DNA from: Serratia bockelmannii
GTDB taxonomy: Bacteria > Pseudomonadota > Gammaproteobacteria > Enterobacterales > Enterobacteriaceae
Assembly (NCBI RefSeq): GCF_008011855.1
Contig: NZ_VOUX01000033.1
Location: 186,001-250,000 of the forward strand
DNA: 64,000 nucleotides
Direction of reading: 5' to 3'
Positions 52,233-62,163 of this stretch are shown here, one piece after another (positions within the stretch are counted from its first letter, which is position 1; each line of letters starts with the position of its first letter). A program made the position numbers and the translations under genes. Under the pieces are notes generated by a model. The model was not told where the DNA came from and searched no databases. It saw only the letters and a list, made by a program, of their open reading frames with translations.

Positions 52233-53540
52233 TTACTTCATTGCGGAAAGCAGCTGGCGCACGCCGTCCACCAGGCCACCGCGCCAGCAGAGCGCATCAT
52301 GTCCGCCGGAAAACACGCGGTATTCGGCGCGGTGCCCTGCCGCCGCCAGCGCCTGATGCATCTGGCGATTAACGAATTCGATGTCCGCCTCTCGATCGCC
52401 GGCTTGCTGAATCACGGTGAGCTTGGGCGCCGCCGGGCTGCGTTGCCGAACCTGGCGTATCAGCCAGCCTTCTTCCAGCTCGTGGCGTTTTTCGAATTGG
52501 GTAACGAATTGCACCGTAGGCCACCAGAAGGAGCCGGACTGGCTCAGCACGTGGCCGAAGCGCTCTGGCCAGTGCAAACCGGCATATAACGCCGCCAGCC
52601 CGCCGTAGCTCTGGCCGGCGACGACGGTGCGCGCCCCTGCCTCGCTGAACGGTTCGCGCTTCTGCGCCTGCGGCAACAGTTCGTCGATCACCGCCTGCCA
52701 AAACGCGGCGTTGCAAGGCAGCTCGTTTTCCCGGTGTTCGCCGTCGATCGCATCGATCAGCAGCCAACATGCAGGCGGCAGGTGCCCTTTTGCGGTTTCG
52801 TGCTCGATCACCGGCAACAGCGCGTGCCTTTCGACCCAGTTTTGGCCATCGAGCAGCAGCACCAGCGGGCGATTCGCTTTCACCCCCGCGTCGCCGCTGG
52901 CATACAGCCAGACGCGCCGCTGCGTGCCGAGCCGTTCGCTCTGCCACTGGAAAAGCTGCAGCCGCGCCTCCTCCAGCGGCCGATCGGCGGCCTGCCAGGC
53001 GCTTTGATCGTCGGCATCCGGCCCTTGCGCCAGAGAGACGGGCCGCGGGCGATGAGACGGCCCCAGCGATACGCGATTCAGCGGATCGGCGATGGCCAAC
53101 GGGAACAGCGATACCCACCAGGCGCGCTGTTGGCGATCGCGCAACGTTTCGTCGTCGCTAAAGACGGGGGGAAGATCCCGGTCGGTAATGGGGATCAGGC
53201 TGTAGCTGCCGCGCCAGCGGCGATCGATAACGGCCGCGCCGTACCAAACGTCGGTGCCGGGGAGCCGGGTCAGGCTGCTGGGGGACGTGCTGTGGTGATC
53301 GGTAATGCCGTTGATATCGGCGTAAACGCGGCATATCGGCGAGTGCCGTTCATCGCCGTCGGGATCGCGCCACAGCCAGGTCATTTTGACGTGGCTGTCA
53401 TCGTGCGGTTCGACCACGGGTGTGCCGTGAGCGGCAACCTTCTGCCACCACGCGGATTGCCCTGCCGCCTCTTCACGCAGCCACTGCGCCGCCAATCCCT
53501 CACGACCGTTTTCTGGCCTCTTTTCCGGCAAAAACTCCAT
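52233..53540 (-). CDS. fes: Ferric-catecholate esterase (Fes-like)
   Basis: The 435-residue protein has an N-terminal Fes domain (MTWLWRDPDGDERHSPICRVYADINGITDHH...PGTDVWYGAAVIDRRWRGSYSLIP) and a C-terminal esterase domain with PLVLLLDGQNW, the nucleophile VVAGQSYGGLAAL (Ser near 311) and GGHDALCWR (catalytic His). It hydrolyses the serine ester backbone of an imported ferric trilactone to release iron. The ATG at 53540 follows AAGGGG. It has no signal peptide and is cytoplasmic like E. coli Fes. It is the first gene of the Fur-controlled minus-strand operon. Confidence 0.93.
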   Translation of the reverse strand: MEFLPEKRPENGREGLAAQWLREEAAGQSAWWQKVAAHGTPVVEPHDDSHVKMTWLWRDPDGDERHSPICRVYADINGITDHHSTSPSSLTRLPGTDVWYGAAVIDRRWRGSYSLIPITDRDLPPVFSDDETLRDRQQRAWWVSLFPLAIADPLNRVSLGPSHRPRPVSLAQGPDADDQSAWQAADRPLEEARLQLFQWQSERLGTQRRVWLYASGDAGVKANRPLVLLLDGQNWVERHALLPVIEHETAKGHLPPACWLLIDAIDGEHRENELPCNAAFWQAVIDELLPQAQKREPFSEAGARTVVAGQSYGGLAALYAGLHWPERFGHVLSQSGSFWWPTVQFVTQFEKRHELEEGWLIRQVRQRSPAAPKLTVIQQAGDREADIEFVNRQMHQALAAAGHRAEYRVFSGGHDALCWRGGLVDGVRQLLSAMK

Positions 53541-53591
53541 AGCGCCCCTTACATAACATGAGTGTCTTTTACAAAACCTGACAATCGTATT

Positions 53592-53610
53592 GATACTCAT
53601 TATCATTTTC
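53592..53610. promoter_or_regulatory. Fur box between fes and the receptor gene
   Basis: On the minus strand the 19-mer GAAAATGATAATGAGTATC matches the GATAATGATAATCATTATC Fur consensus at 16 of 19 positions. It lies 52 bp upstream of the fes start and 132 bp upstream of the receptor start, so one site can repress both divergent transcripts when iron is plentiful. Confidence 0.88.
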
Positions 53611-53741
53611 AATACTATTTGTCGGATTTTTACCGTCGTGCAAACACGACGTCTCCGCGTCGACGGGTGAAGACCGCTTGCCGGCATTTCGGGGTTTATC
53701 AGGGTGGCATGACACACAAAAGCAGGTATTCAGGAGAGATA

Positions 53742-55931
53742 ATGAAGATTAAAAACAAAGGGATAGCAAACGGAAGTGCGGAGGCGATGTCCGCCAAGCG
53801 TCTGTTGCTGGGATCGGCGCTGGCCTTACTGCCCTTCGCGCCACACGCGTCCGCCGCAGCGGACGAGACGATTCTGGTGACCGCCGACGCACAAAACAGC
53901 GTGACCGCACCGGCCAAAGGGATCGTCGCTAAAGAGAGCGCCGCTGGCACCAAGACCGCCACCGCTCTGCGTAAGACGCCGCAGGCCATCTCGGTGGTCA
54001 CGCGCGAGCAGATGAACGACCAGGAGCCGGCGTCGGTCGCCGACGCATTGAACTACACCAGCGGGGTGATCACCACCTACCGCGGCAACTCCAACCGCAA
54101 TGACGAAGTGATCAGCCGCGGCTTCCGTTATGCGCCCAAGCTGCTCGACGGCCTGCACTTTGGCCTCTCGAGCCAAAATGGCGGCGCCGGGCAGATCGAT
54201 CCCTGGCTGTTGGAGCGCGTGGAGATGGTGCACGGCCCGGCCGGCGTGCTGTACGGCCAGGTCAGCCCCGGCGGCGTGGTGGTGATGACCAGCAAGCGCC
54301 CTACCGCCCAGAGCATTCACGAAGTCAAATTCAGCACCGGCAACCGCCATCTGGCGGAAACGGCGTTTGATTTTGGCGGCAAGCTTAACGACGACAACAC
54401 CCTGTTCTACCGCCTGAACGGTATCGCCAGAACCGAACATGAGTTTGTCAAAGACAGCAAGCAGCAACGGGTGGCCATCGCCCCGGCCTTCACCTGGCTG
54501 CCGAACGAAGACACCAGCTTTACGCTGTTGACCAGCTACCAGAACGATCCGAAAGCCGGATCGCGCAACTTCCTGCCGCGCGCCGGCACGCTGTTCCCGA
54601 CCAGCGCGGGCTATGTACCCTATGACTTCAACATCAGCGAGCCCAGCTTCAACAAGTCGCGGCGCGAACAGGCGTCGATCGGCTACAGCCTCGAGCATAA
54701 CTTCAGCGATGCGCTGTCGTTTACCCAGAACCTGCGCTTCACCCACCGTGATGAAGACTATAAATATCTGGTTTATAACGTAAACTCGACGGTCAACGAC
54801 CACACCGTCACCCGCATGGCACAGCATGAAACGCAGATGACCAACGAGTTTGGCGTGGATAACCAGCTGAAGGGTTTGTTCGACACCGGCGAGGTGAAGC
54901 ACACGGTGCTGGGCGGGTTGGATTACCGCTACAGCCATATCGATTCGAAGATGTATCGCGATCGCGGTAACGATTACCCGATCGACTGGGCCAATCCGGT
55001 TCGCCCCAGCATCGATGGCAGCACGTTGGCGCTGGCTTCCAGCGATTTGAAGACGCTGAATCAGGTCGGGGTGTATCTGCAGGACCAGCTGGAGTGGAAT
55101 AACTGGAACCTGCTGCTGTCCGGCCGTCAGGACTGGTCGCAGGTCAACACCCGCGATCGCACCAGCGGCGGCAAAGAGCAGACCTATAACGATGCCCAGT
55201 TCACCGGCCGCGCGGGCCTGCTCTACGCCTTCGACAACGGCATTTCACCGTATGTCAGCTACAGTACCTCGTTCGATCCTAACCTGTACCCAAGTGCCGC
55301 GGGCGCCGATCCGCTCAAGCCGACCACCGGCAAACAAACCGAGGTGGGCGTGAAGTACCAGATCCCGGGCGGCAACACCCTGCTGACCCTCTCCTGGTTC
55401 GACATTACCCAGCGCAATGTGGCGTCTTACAACCGTCTCACCTCCGCCTACGAGCAGATCGGTGAGGTGAAATCCAAAGGGATTGAGGCGGAAGTGCACG
55501 CTCAGCCTACGCCGGAGATCACGCTGACCGCCGCTTATACCTACACCGACGTAGTGACCAAAGACTCCAACTCGGCGGATGAAATTGGCCACAGCCCGGC
55601 GGGCATCCCGCGCCACGCGGCCTCCGCCTGGGGCAGCTACAGCGTCCTGAGCGGTGCGCTGAACGGCCTGACCGTCGGCAGCGGCGTGCGTTACATCGGC
55701 GATGCGCCAGCCGACGCCACCGGCCAGTACGACGTGCCGCACTACACGCTGTACGATGCCATGGTGAAATATGACCTCGGCCAGGCTTCGTCGGCGCTGC
55801 GCGGTGCGGCGCTCCAGCTCAACGTGCAGAACCTGACGGACAAGAAATACGTCTCATCCTGCAGCGGCGAGTACGCCTGCTTCTACGGCAGCGGCCGCAG
55901 CATCATCGCTTCGGTCAACTACCGCTGGTAA
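53742..55931 (+). CDS. TonB-dependent ferric siderophore receptor (Fct/FhuA-like)
   Basis: The 729-residue protein starts [11 protein letters not shown] at the ATG behind AGGAG. Signal cleavage is probably after APHASA. The TonB box is DETILVTA, the plug includes [15 protein letters not shown]...[11 protein letters not shown] and [23 protein letters not shown], and the barrel ends [10 protein letters not shown] with C-terminal Trp. It is of the FhuA/Fct-like 'TonB-siderophor' type rather than FepA type. A CSGEYAC loop near the C-terminus may hold a disulfide. Its position opposite fes across a Fur box suggests it imports the siderophore made by this locus. Confidence 0.92.
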   Translation: MKIKNKGIANGSAEAMSAKRLLLGSALALLPFAPHASAAADETILVTADAQNSVTAPAKGIVAKESAAGTKTATALRKTPQAISVVTREQMNDQEPASVADALNYTSGVITTYRGNSNRNDEVISRGFRYAPKLLDGLHFGLSSQNGGAGQIDPWLLERVEMVHGPAGVLYGQVSPGGVVVMTSKRPTAQSIHEVKFSTGNRHLAETAFDFGGKLNDDNTLFYRLNGIARTEHEFVKDSKQQRVAIAPAFTWLPNEDTSFTLLTSYQNDPKAGSRNFLPRAGTLFPTSAGYVPYDFNISEPSFNKSRREQASIGYSLEHNFSDALSFTQNLRFTHRDEDYKYLVYNVNSTVNDHTVTRMAQHETQMTNEFGVDNQLKGLFDTGEVKHTVLGGLDYRYSHIDSKMYRDRGNDYPIDWANPVRPSIDGSTLALASSDLKTLNQVGVYLQDQLEWNNWNLLLSGRQDWSQVNTRDRTSGGKEQTYNDAQFTGRAGLLYAFDNGISPYVSYSTSFDPNLYPSAAGADPLKPTTGKQTEVGVKYQIPGGNTLLTLSWFDITQRNVASYNRLTSAYEQIGEVKSKGIEAEVHAQPTPEITLTAAYTYTDVVTKDSNSADEIGHSPAGIPRHAASAWGSYSVLSGALNGLTVGSGVRYIGDAPADATGQYDVPHYTLYDAMVKYDLGQASSALRGAALQLNVQNLTDKKYVSSCSGEYACFYGSGRSIIASVNYRW

Positions 55932-56019
55932 CAAAAAGGGGTGGCCAACATCGTAATGTTTGTCAGTTAGCGTTTTTCTGAAGGTATTGATGACGTTTTC
56001 GGGCGATAAATGAAAATGA

Positions 56020-56048
56020 GCAAGGGGCCGTAAGATGCTGCCCCTTGC
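56020..56048. terminator. Hairpin between receptor and SDR genes, possible terminator
   Basis: GCAAGGGGC (56020-56028) pairs with GCCCCTTGC (56040-56048). It lies between the convergent receptor and SDR genes. There is no clear T-run, so only the dyad is certain. Confidence 0.5.
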
Positions 56049-56107
56049 AACCCACGCCTTTGTCCAATCCCCATGCCGCCCGCGGGTTAACTCGTGCGGC
56101 ATGGTCA

Positions 56108-56884
56108 TCAGGCGTTACGCCCCGCCATCACGCCGCCATCGATATCCCAGATAGCGCCGGTCACCCAGCCAGTCTTGTCAGAAAGCAGGAAAGTGATGGT
56201 TTCCGCGATGTCGACCGGTGAACCCACGCGTCCGATCGGATGAAAGCTGTCGAAGCTGTTCATCACATCCTTGACGTCGTCTTTCGGAATGAAGCCCTCA
56301 TAAATCGGCGTGTGAACGACAGCTGGAGAAACCGCATTCACACGGATCCCTTTTTCACCCAGTTCAATAGCCAGGTTTTTGGTCAGCGCGTGCAGACCGG
56401 CTTTGGCCATTGAGTAGGCTGAAGACGGTGTGGCACCGATGGCCTGTCGTGCCCACATAGAGCCAATATTGACGATAGCGCCTTTGATATCGGCCTCGAC
56501 CATATTGCGCACTACGTCGCGGGTGATAAAAAACGTGGCGCGGTTAATGCTCATGTACATGTCATAGTCTGACGCTTCGTGTTCTATAAACGGTTTCGGG
56601 AAGAACACGCCAGCCGCATTGACCAGCAGGCTGATATCTTTGTGTTCGCTGTTAATGATGTTCACTACATGCTGCAGACCTTCTTCTTTCATCAGGTCTG
56701 CAACGATGACGGAAACCTGGCCGTCTGCAGCCAGCGCCTGACGGGCCTGCTCGGCTTTGTCCTGACGATGGCCAACAAGCACCACGCTGCCGCCGCTTTT
56801 CAGGACCCGCTTCGCCGTTTCGAAGCCCATACCGCTTGTACCGCCGACCACTAACAGTTTTTTGCCAGCAAAAGATGTATTCAT
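56108..56884 (-). CDS. Short-chain dehydrogenase/reductase
   Basis: The 258-residue classical SDR has [23 protein letters not shown] (TGxxxGxG-type cofactor loop), [16 protein letters not shown] (catalytic Ser) and YSMAK (catalytic Tyr-Lys). It ends [14 protein letters not shown] at the end of beta-2 suggests NADP. AGAGG precedes the ATG at 56884. It is divergent from a LysR regulator, which probably controls it. Base composition is a little lower in GC than the siderophore locus next to it. The substrate is unknown. Confidence 0.9.
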   Translation of the reverse strand: MNTSFAGKKLLVVGGTSGMGFETAKRVLKSGGSVVLVGHRQDKAEQARQALAADGQVSVIVADLMKEEGLQHVVNIINSEHKDISLLVNAAGVFFPKPFIEHEASDYDMYMSINRATFFITRDVVRNMVEADIKGAIVNIGSMWARQAIGATPSSAYSMAKAGLHALTKNLAIELGEKGIRVNAVSPAVVHTPIYEGFIPKDDVKDVMNSFDSFHPIGRVGSPVDIAETITFLLSDKTGWVTGAIWDIDGGVMAGRNA

Positions 56885-57060
56885 CGCTAACCTCTTTACA
56901 TTCATCTGGTTGTCATTAATAAGAAGCCTGGCTTCTCATCGTGTGAAACCAGATTGCCACCCTGAAAACCGATTGACGACTGAGAAGAAATTGCGACACA
57001 GGAAAGAAAATCTTTCTCGCCGGCGTATACTGAGGAAAAGAATGAATCAGGATGATCACA

Positions 57061-57975
57061 ATGCGATCGTTAAACCGACTTAAATGGCTGCACGCTTTTG
57101 AAGCCACCGCCAGGCATGGCAGTTTTACCGGCGCGGCACAGGAGCTGGGTGTCACACCCGCCGCCGTGGGTCAGTTGGTCCGTTCGCTGGAAGACTGGGT
57201 CGGACACCCGCTTCTTCACCGCACCCGCTCCGGCAAGGAGCGACTGACGCTGGTAGACGAAGCGCAGGAGGCCCTACAAGATATCACTCAAGGTCTCGAT
57301 AAACTGGAAACCGGTTTAAGTAAGCTTCGTGGTCGCCGGTCACGCTCGGTGGTCGTGGTGACGGCGTCCCAGGTACTGATGATGAACTGGCTGATGGACC
57401 GCCTGAACCGGTTTGCGGAAACGCATGAGAATATCGATCTGCGGCTTAACGTCACGGAAAAGCTGATGGACGTGTCGTATGGCGAGGCAGATATCGGCAT
57501 TCGCTGTGGACAGGGAGAGTGGCCCGGCGTGAGTAAAACCTGGCTAATGGATGAGGAAGCCGTGCTGGTCTGCAGTCCACGCCTGGCTCCCCCCGAGAAA
57601 ATGGCCTGCAGTGAATGGCTCGCCACGCAAAAACTCATTCACGATGACACGCCGCATCCTGGTGCCGATTTTCCATCATGGGGTGATGCACTGAGAGCGG
57701 TCGGTGCGCCCGAAACGCGGGAAAGCGGGCTGCATATCAATTCTACTTCAGCAGTGATCCTGTCGGCGCTGAGCGGCAGGGGCGTGGCCATCGTTCGAAA
57801 CGCTCTGGTAAAGCAGCTTATCGAGACCGGGCAGTTGGTTCATCTCCATCCCGACCATCGCTGGCCACTTAGATGGTCCTACTATCTGGTCACCCCGCAG
57901 CAACATGTCATGCGTGATGAAGTGAAAATTTTCCACGACTGGCTTCTTCAGGACGTCGTCTCAGACCGTTCATAA
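57061..57975 (+). CDS. LysR-family regulator (GcvA-like)
   Basis: The protein has about 304 residues, starting MRSLNRLKWLHAFEATARHGSFTGAAQELGVTPAAVGQLVRSLEDWVG, a GcvA-type LysR headpiece. MMNWLMDRLNRFAETHENIDLRLNV opens the effector domain. The ATG at 57061 fits the AGGA site better than the ATG three codons upstream. It is divergent from the SDR at 56108. Confidence 0.88.
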   Translation: MRSLNRLKWLHAFEATARHGSFTGAAQELGVTPAAVGQLVRSLEDWVGHPLLHRTRSGKERLTLVDEAQEALQDITQGLDKLETGLSKLRGRRSRSVVVVTASQVLMMNWLMDRLNRFAETHENIDLRLNVTEKLMDVSYGEADIGIRCGQGEWPGVSKTWLMDEEAVLVCSPRLAPPEKMACSEWLATQKLIHDDTPHPGADFPSWGDALRAVGAPETRESGLHINSTSAVILSALSGRGVAIVRNALVKQLIETGQLVHLHPDHRWPLRWSYYLVTPQQHVMRDEVKIFHDWLLQDVVSDRS

Positions 57976-58042
57976 ACGATCATCGCAGCTATTGCGCTAC
58001 CTCGGCATTCGCCCTGGGGCGTCGTGCCCTTTCCCGCCGCCT

Positions 58043-58663
58043 TTACTCCTGCTTCAATTCCCGCAAGTGCTTGTACACCGTGGCGCGCCCCATCGACAGC
58101 ACGTTGGCGATGTAGTCCGCGGCGCTTTTGGCCTTGAACGCGCCCTGATGGTAGAGATCGCTGACCAGTCGCCGTTTTTGTTCGCGGCTCAGCGCGCCGA
58201 GCGCGGCGTTTTCGCGCCGCAGCCAATCGTGCAGGAAAGTGTTGATCTTCTCCTGCCAGTCGTCTTTGAACAGCTCTTGTGGCTGAGGTTGCAATCGCGT
58301 GACCGACAGGAACATGTCCAGCGCGTTGCGGGCGTCCTCGAACATCGCGGTGCTCAGGTTGATGCACAGCAGATAGCTGGGCTTGCCCTGTTCGTCGCGT
58401 GCGGCAATGCTCACCGAACGCATCTTTTTGCCGTCCCAGTTCAGCTTCTCATAGGGGCCGGTCACGCCGGCGCCGCCATCGAGCTCGAAGTCTTCCAGCC
58501 CGGCGTCGTCGCCCGGTTTACGCTTCGACAGGTTGTTCGCCAGATAGGCAATCTTGTTGGTGGCCAGATCGTGGATCACCACTTCCGCATTCGGGAAAAA
58601 CAGCGCCGCGATGCCGTCAGCGACCGAGCGCAAAAGTTCGAGTTGAGAAGAAGAGTTCGGCAC
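58043..58663 (-). CDS. YheO/DauR-like transcriptional regulator (PAS_6 + HTH_22)
   Basis: The 206-residue protein has an N-terminal PAS-like YheO domain (SVADGIAALFFPNAEVVIHDLATNKIAYLANNLSKRKPGDDAGL, then YLLCINLSTAMFEDARNAL). The C-terminal helix-turn-helix reads FKAKSAADYIANVLSMGRATVYKHLRELKQE. This is the architecture of DauR, the D-arginine-responsive repressor of Pseudomonas, and of E. coli YheO. The following minus-strand gene upstream is an amino-acid permease, which may be the target. Confident in family, not in ligand. Confidence 0.87.
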   Translation of the reverse strand: MPNSSSQLELLRSVADGIAALFFPNAEVVIHDLATNKIAYLANNLSKRKPGDDAGLEDFELDGGAGVTGPYEKLNWDGKKMRSVSIAARDEQGKPSYLLCINLSTAMFEDARNALDMFLSVTRLQPQPQELFKDDWQEKINTFLHDWLRRENAALGALSREQKRRLVSDLYHQGAFKAKSAADYIANVLSMGRATVYKHLRELKQE

Positions 58664-58773
58664 GCTGGGGGTCTCCGTATGGCCCGGTTTGGTTTGCTGT
58701 TCAGCCGCTTAGCATACCGCAGTTGCCGCCGCTTGCCGAGTGGAGCGGCGGCAAGCGGCGTATCCTTCGCCGG

Positions 58774-60231
58774 TTATTCCGCCTCGGCGCCACGCCGATA
58801 AAACACGTAGCTCTCGCGCGCCACGCTGTCACGGACCCGATAGCGCCAGATCAGCCCGAGCGTGGTAAACCACAGCGGCATGCTGCACAGCGCGATCAGC
58901 GTATCGCTATCGAACACCATCAGTACCAGCGTAAAGGCGAAAAATGCCAGCGTCAGCCAGGCCATCGCGACCCCGCCCGGCATTTTGAAATTGGAATCGG
59001 CGTGCAGATCCGGTCGCTTCTGGCGATACACCAGGTAGGCGACCAAAATCATGCCCCAGCTGTAAACCACCAGGATCGCCGCCACGGTAGAGACGATGGT
59101 GAACAGCGTCATGACGTTCGGCACCAGTATCAGCAGCAAGGTGCCGGCCACCATGCAGAAGCAGGAAAACAGCAGGCTGCGGATCGGAATGGCCGTGGTG
59201 CGAGACAGAATGCGGAACTGACCGTGGGCGTGCTTTTCCATCGACAGGCTGTACAGCATGCGGGTGCTGGAATACACCCCGCTGTTGGCCGAGGACATCG
59301 CCGAAGTCAGCACCACGAAGTTGATCACCGCGGCGGCAGCCGGCAGCCCCGCCCGATCGAACAGCATCACGAACGGGCTGCTGTCCGGCGAGATGTGGCT
59401 CCACGAGGTGACGGCGATAATGGTCAGCATCGAGCACACGTAAAAGACGATGATGCGCGCCGGGATCGCGTTGATCGCCTTCGGCAACACCTTCTGCGGG
59501 TTTTTGGTCTCCGCCGACATCGTGCCCAGCAGCTCGATGCCGGTACAGGAGAAAATGGCGATCTGGAACCCGGCGAAAAAGCCGAAGATGCCGTGCGGCA
59601 TGAAAATGGCGGGATCGGTGACGTTATGCAGCGAAGCGGTCACGCCGTCCGGCGAGGTCCATCCGCTGAACACCATCCAGGCGCCGGTGGCGATCAACGC
59701 GACGATCGCCACCACCTTGATCATCGCAAACCAGAATTCGGCTTCGCCGAACATCTTGACCGACAGCATGTTGAACAGACACAGAAACCCCAGCGTCAGC
59801 AGCGCCGGCAACCAGGGCGAGACGTTAGGCAGCCAATACTGCACGTAGCCGCCGCACACCACCACGTCGGCAATGCAGGTCACGACCCAGCTCAGCCAGT
59901 AGGACCAGCCGAGAAAAAAGCTGGCGCGCGGCCCCAGGTATTCGGAGACGAAATCGGCGAACGAACGGTAATCGAGCCGCGTGAGCAGCAGCTCCCCCAT
60001 CGCCCTCATGACCATGAACATGAAAAAGCCGACGATGGCGTAAGTCAGTACGATGGAGGTGCCCGACAGCGCGAGGGTTTTCCCGGCGCCCATAAACAGC
60101 CCGGTGCCGATGGCGCCGCCGATCGAAATCAGTTGAATGTGGCGCGCGCTCAGCCCGCGCTGCAAGGTTTGGGCACAGTTTGGCCCCTCGGCTGAACCTG
60201 GGTTCAGCCGATCGCAGTGATTTTTTGTCAT
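58774..60231 (-). CDS. cycA: APC amino-acid permease (CycA-like)
   Basis: The 485-residue protein begins RGLSARHIQLISIGGAIGTGLFMGAGKTLALSGTSIVLTYAIVGFFMFMVMRAMGELLL, the amino-acid-transporter (AAT) signature. It has about 12 hydrophobic helices. FQIAIFSCTGIELLGTMSAETKNPQKVLPKAINAIPARI is typical of CycA (D-serine/D-alanine/glycine uptake). AGGTAACACC precedes the ATG. The substrate within the AAT family is inferred. The neighbouring DauR-like regulator would fit a D-amino acid. Confidence 0.84.
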   Translation of the reverse strand: MTKNHCDRLNPGSAEGPNCAQTLQRGLSARHIQLISIGGAIGTGLFMGAGKTLALSGTSIVLTYAIVGFFMFMVMRAMGELLLTRLDYRSFADFVSEYLGPRASFFLGWSYWLSWVVTCIADVVVCGGYVQYWLPNVSPWLPALLTLGFLCLFNMLSVKMFGEAEFWFAMIKVVAIVALIATGAWMVFSGWTSPDGVTASLHNVTDPAIFMPHGIFGFFAGFQIAIFSCTGIELLGTMSAETKNPQKVLPKAINAIPARIIVFYVCSMLTIIAVTSWSHISPDSSPFVMLFDRAGLPAAAAVINFVVLTSAMSSANSGVYSSTRMLYSLSMEKHAHGQFRILSRTTAIPIRSLLFSCFCMVAGTLLLILVPNVMTLFTIVSTVAAILVVYSWGMILVAYLVYRQKRPDLHADSNFKMPGGVAMAWLTLAFFAFTLVLMVFDSDTLIALCSMPLWFTTLGLIWRYRVRDSVARESYVFYRRGAEAE

Positions 60232-60849
60232 GGTGTTACCTGTCCGTCATTAAGGCGATTAAGCAACCGATATGCGGCTGCAGCAGGAGTGAAACGCCCG
60301 TGAGCGTTCTAACCGGCAAAAAAGTGAGACCGAACGCTGCCCGCCCCGTTGTAACAGGGAGGTAATAATAATGGGTACCGAGAAAATGCTCTCGTGAGCC
60401 GTCGTATCGCCCACGTTTGGCGAACATAGCCTGAGCGTGGTGGGTAAACACTACAATATCAAATGGTTATGCTTTCCCCTGTGCAACAAAAAAACGACGC
60501 CGGAGTCGTTTTAACATTAATTTAACTCTGGCGAGGGGAAATGCCATTGTCAACATGGCAGTTAAATAAAATGAAACTTTTTGATCACATTCAAGCTTCT
60601 GAAAAATAGATAAAAATGGTTTTTATGCGCTTTATATGCATAAAATATGCATGAGCTCGCTCACCGTCGACAAAAAGTAATTAACTATTCATTTGCCGCC
60701 CTGCAGGCGGCGAAAAACCGTCCGCTGGCCCGATGAGAGGGGGGCTAACAACCGGCATAATTAGTGGTAAATTTAGCGTCGCAAAGTGTTATGCGCTTGC
60801 TAATCCACGGTTAAACGAAATAAATACCTCTAAAATATAAAGGTTGGTT
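60232..60849. other. Long divergent intergenic region (permease / glutamate dehydrogenase)
   Basis: These 618 bp have no convincing protein gene. A minus-strand frame of 71 codons (60236-60451) overlaps the permease leader but has no ribosome site and looks spurious. The central part is AT-rich and holds a minus-strand terminator (60488-60512). A GCCGCC/GGCGGC dyad is at 60695-60711. A terminator inside a divergent promoter region implies an independent short minus-strand transcript or leader attenuation. No known riboswitch consensus was recognised. Confidence 0.5.
60488..60512 (-). terminator. Intrinsic terminator on the minus strand, upstream of the permease gene
   Basis: Read on the minus strand, AAAACGAC pairs with GTCGTTTT around TCCGGC, and the T-run continues to seven Ts (60488-60494). 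This is a strong rho-independent terminator pointing toward the permease, 257 bp before its start codon. Confidence 0.8.
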
Positions 60850-62124
<1,275 letters not shown>

Positions 62125-62134
62125 TGCCCGTATC

Positions 62135-62156
62135 CCGGCCTGCCCCGGCAGGCCGG
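62135..62156. terminator. GC-rich hairpin between convergent genes
   Basis: CCGGCCTGCC (62135-62144) pairs perfectly with GGCAGGCCGG (62147-62156) across a two-base loop. It follows the glutamate dehydrogenase stop and faces the acyl-CoA ligase stop. There is little T-run, but the stem is very stable. Confidence 0.6.
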
Positions 62157-62163
62157 ATTCTCC

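Noticed and set aside
58399-60195. Plus-strand frame of about 600 codons over the permease
   Set aside because: Its Arg/His/Gln/Gly-rich composition is the mirror of a membrane protein; there is no plausible domain.
60236-60451. 71-codon minus-strand frame in the permease leader
   Set aside because: No ribosome site, overlaps the permease leader, and its composition is not protein-like. It was kept only as leader sequence.
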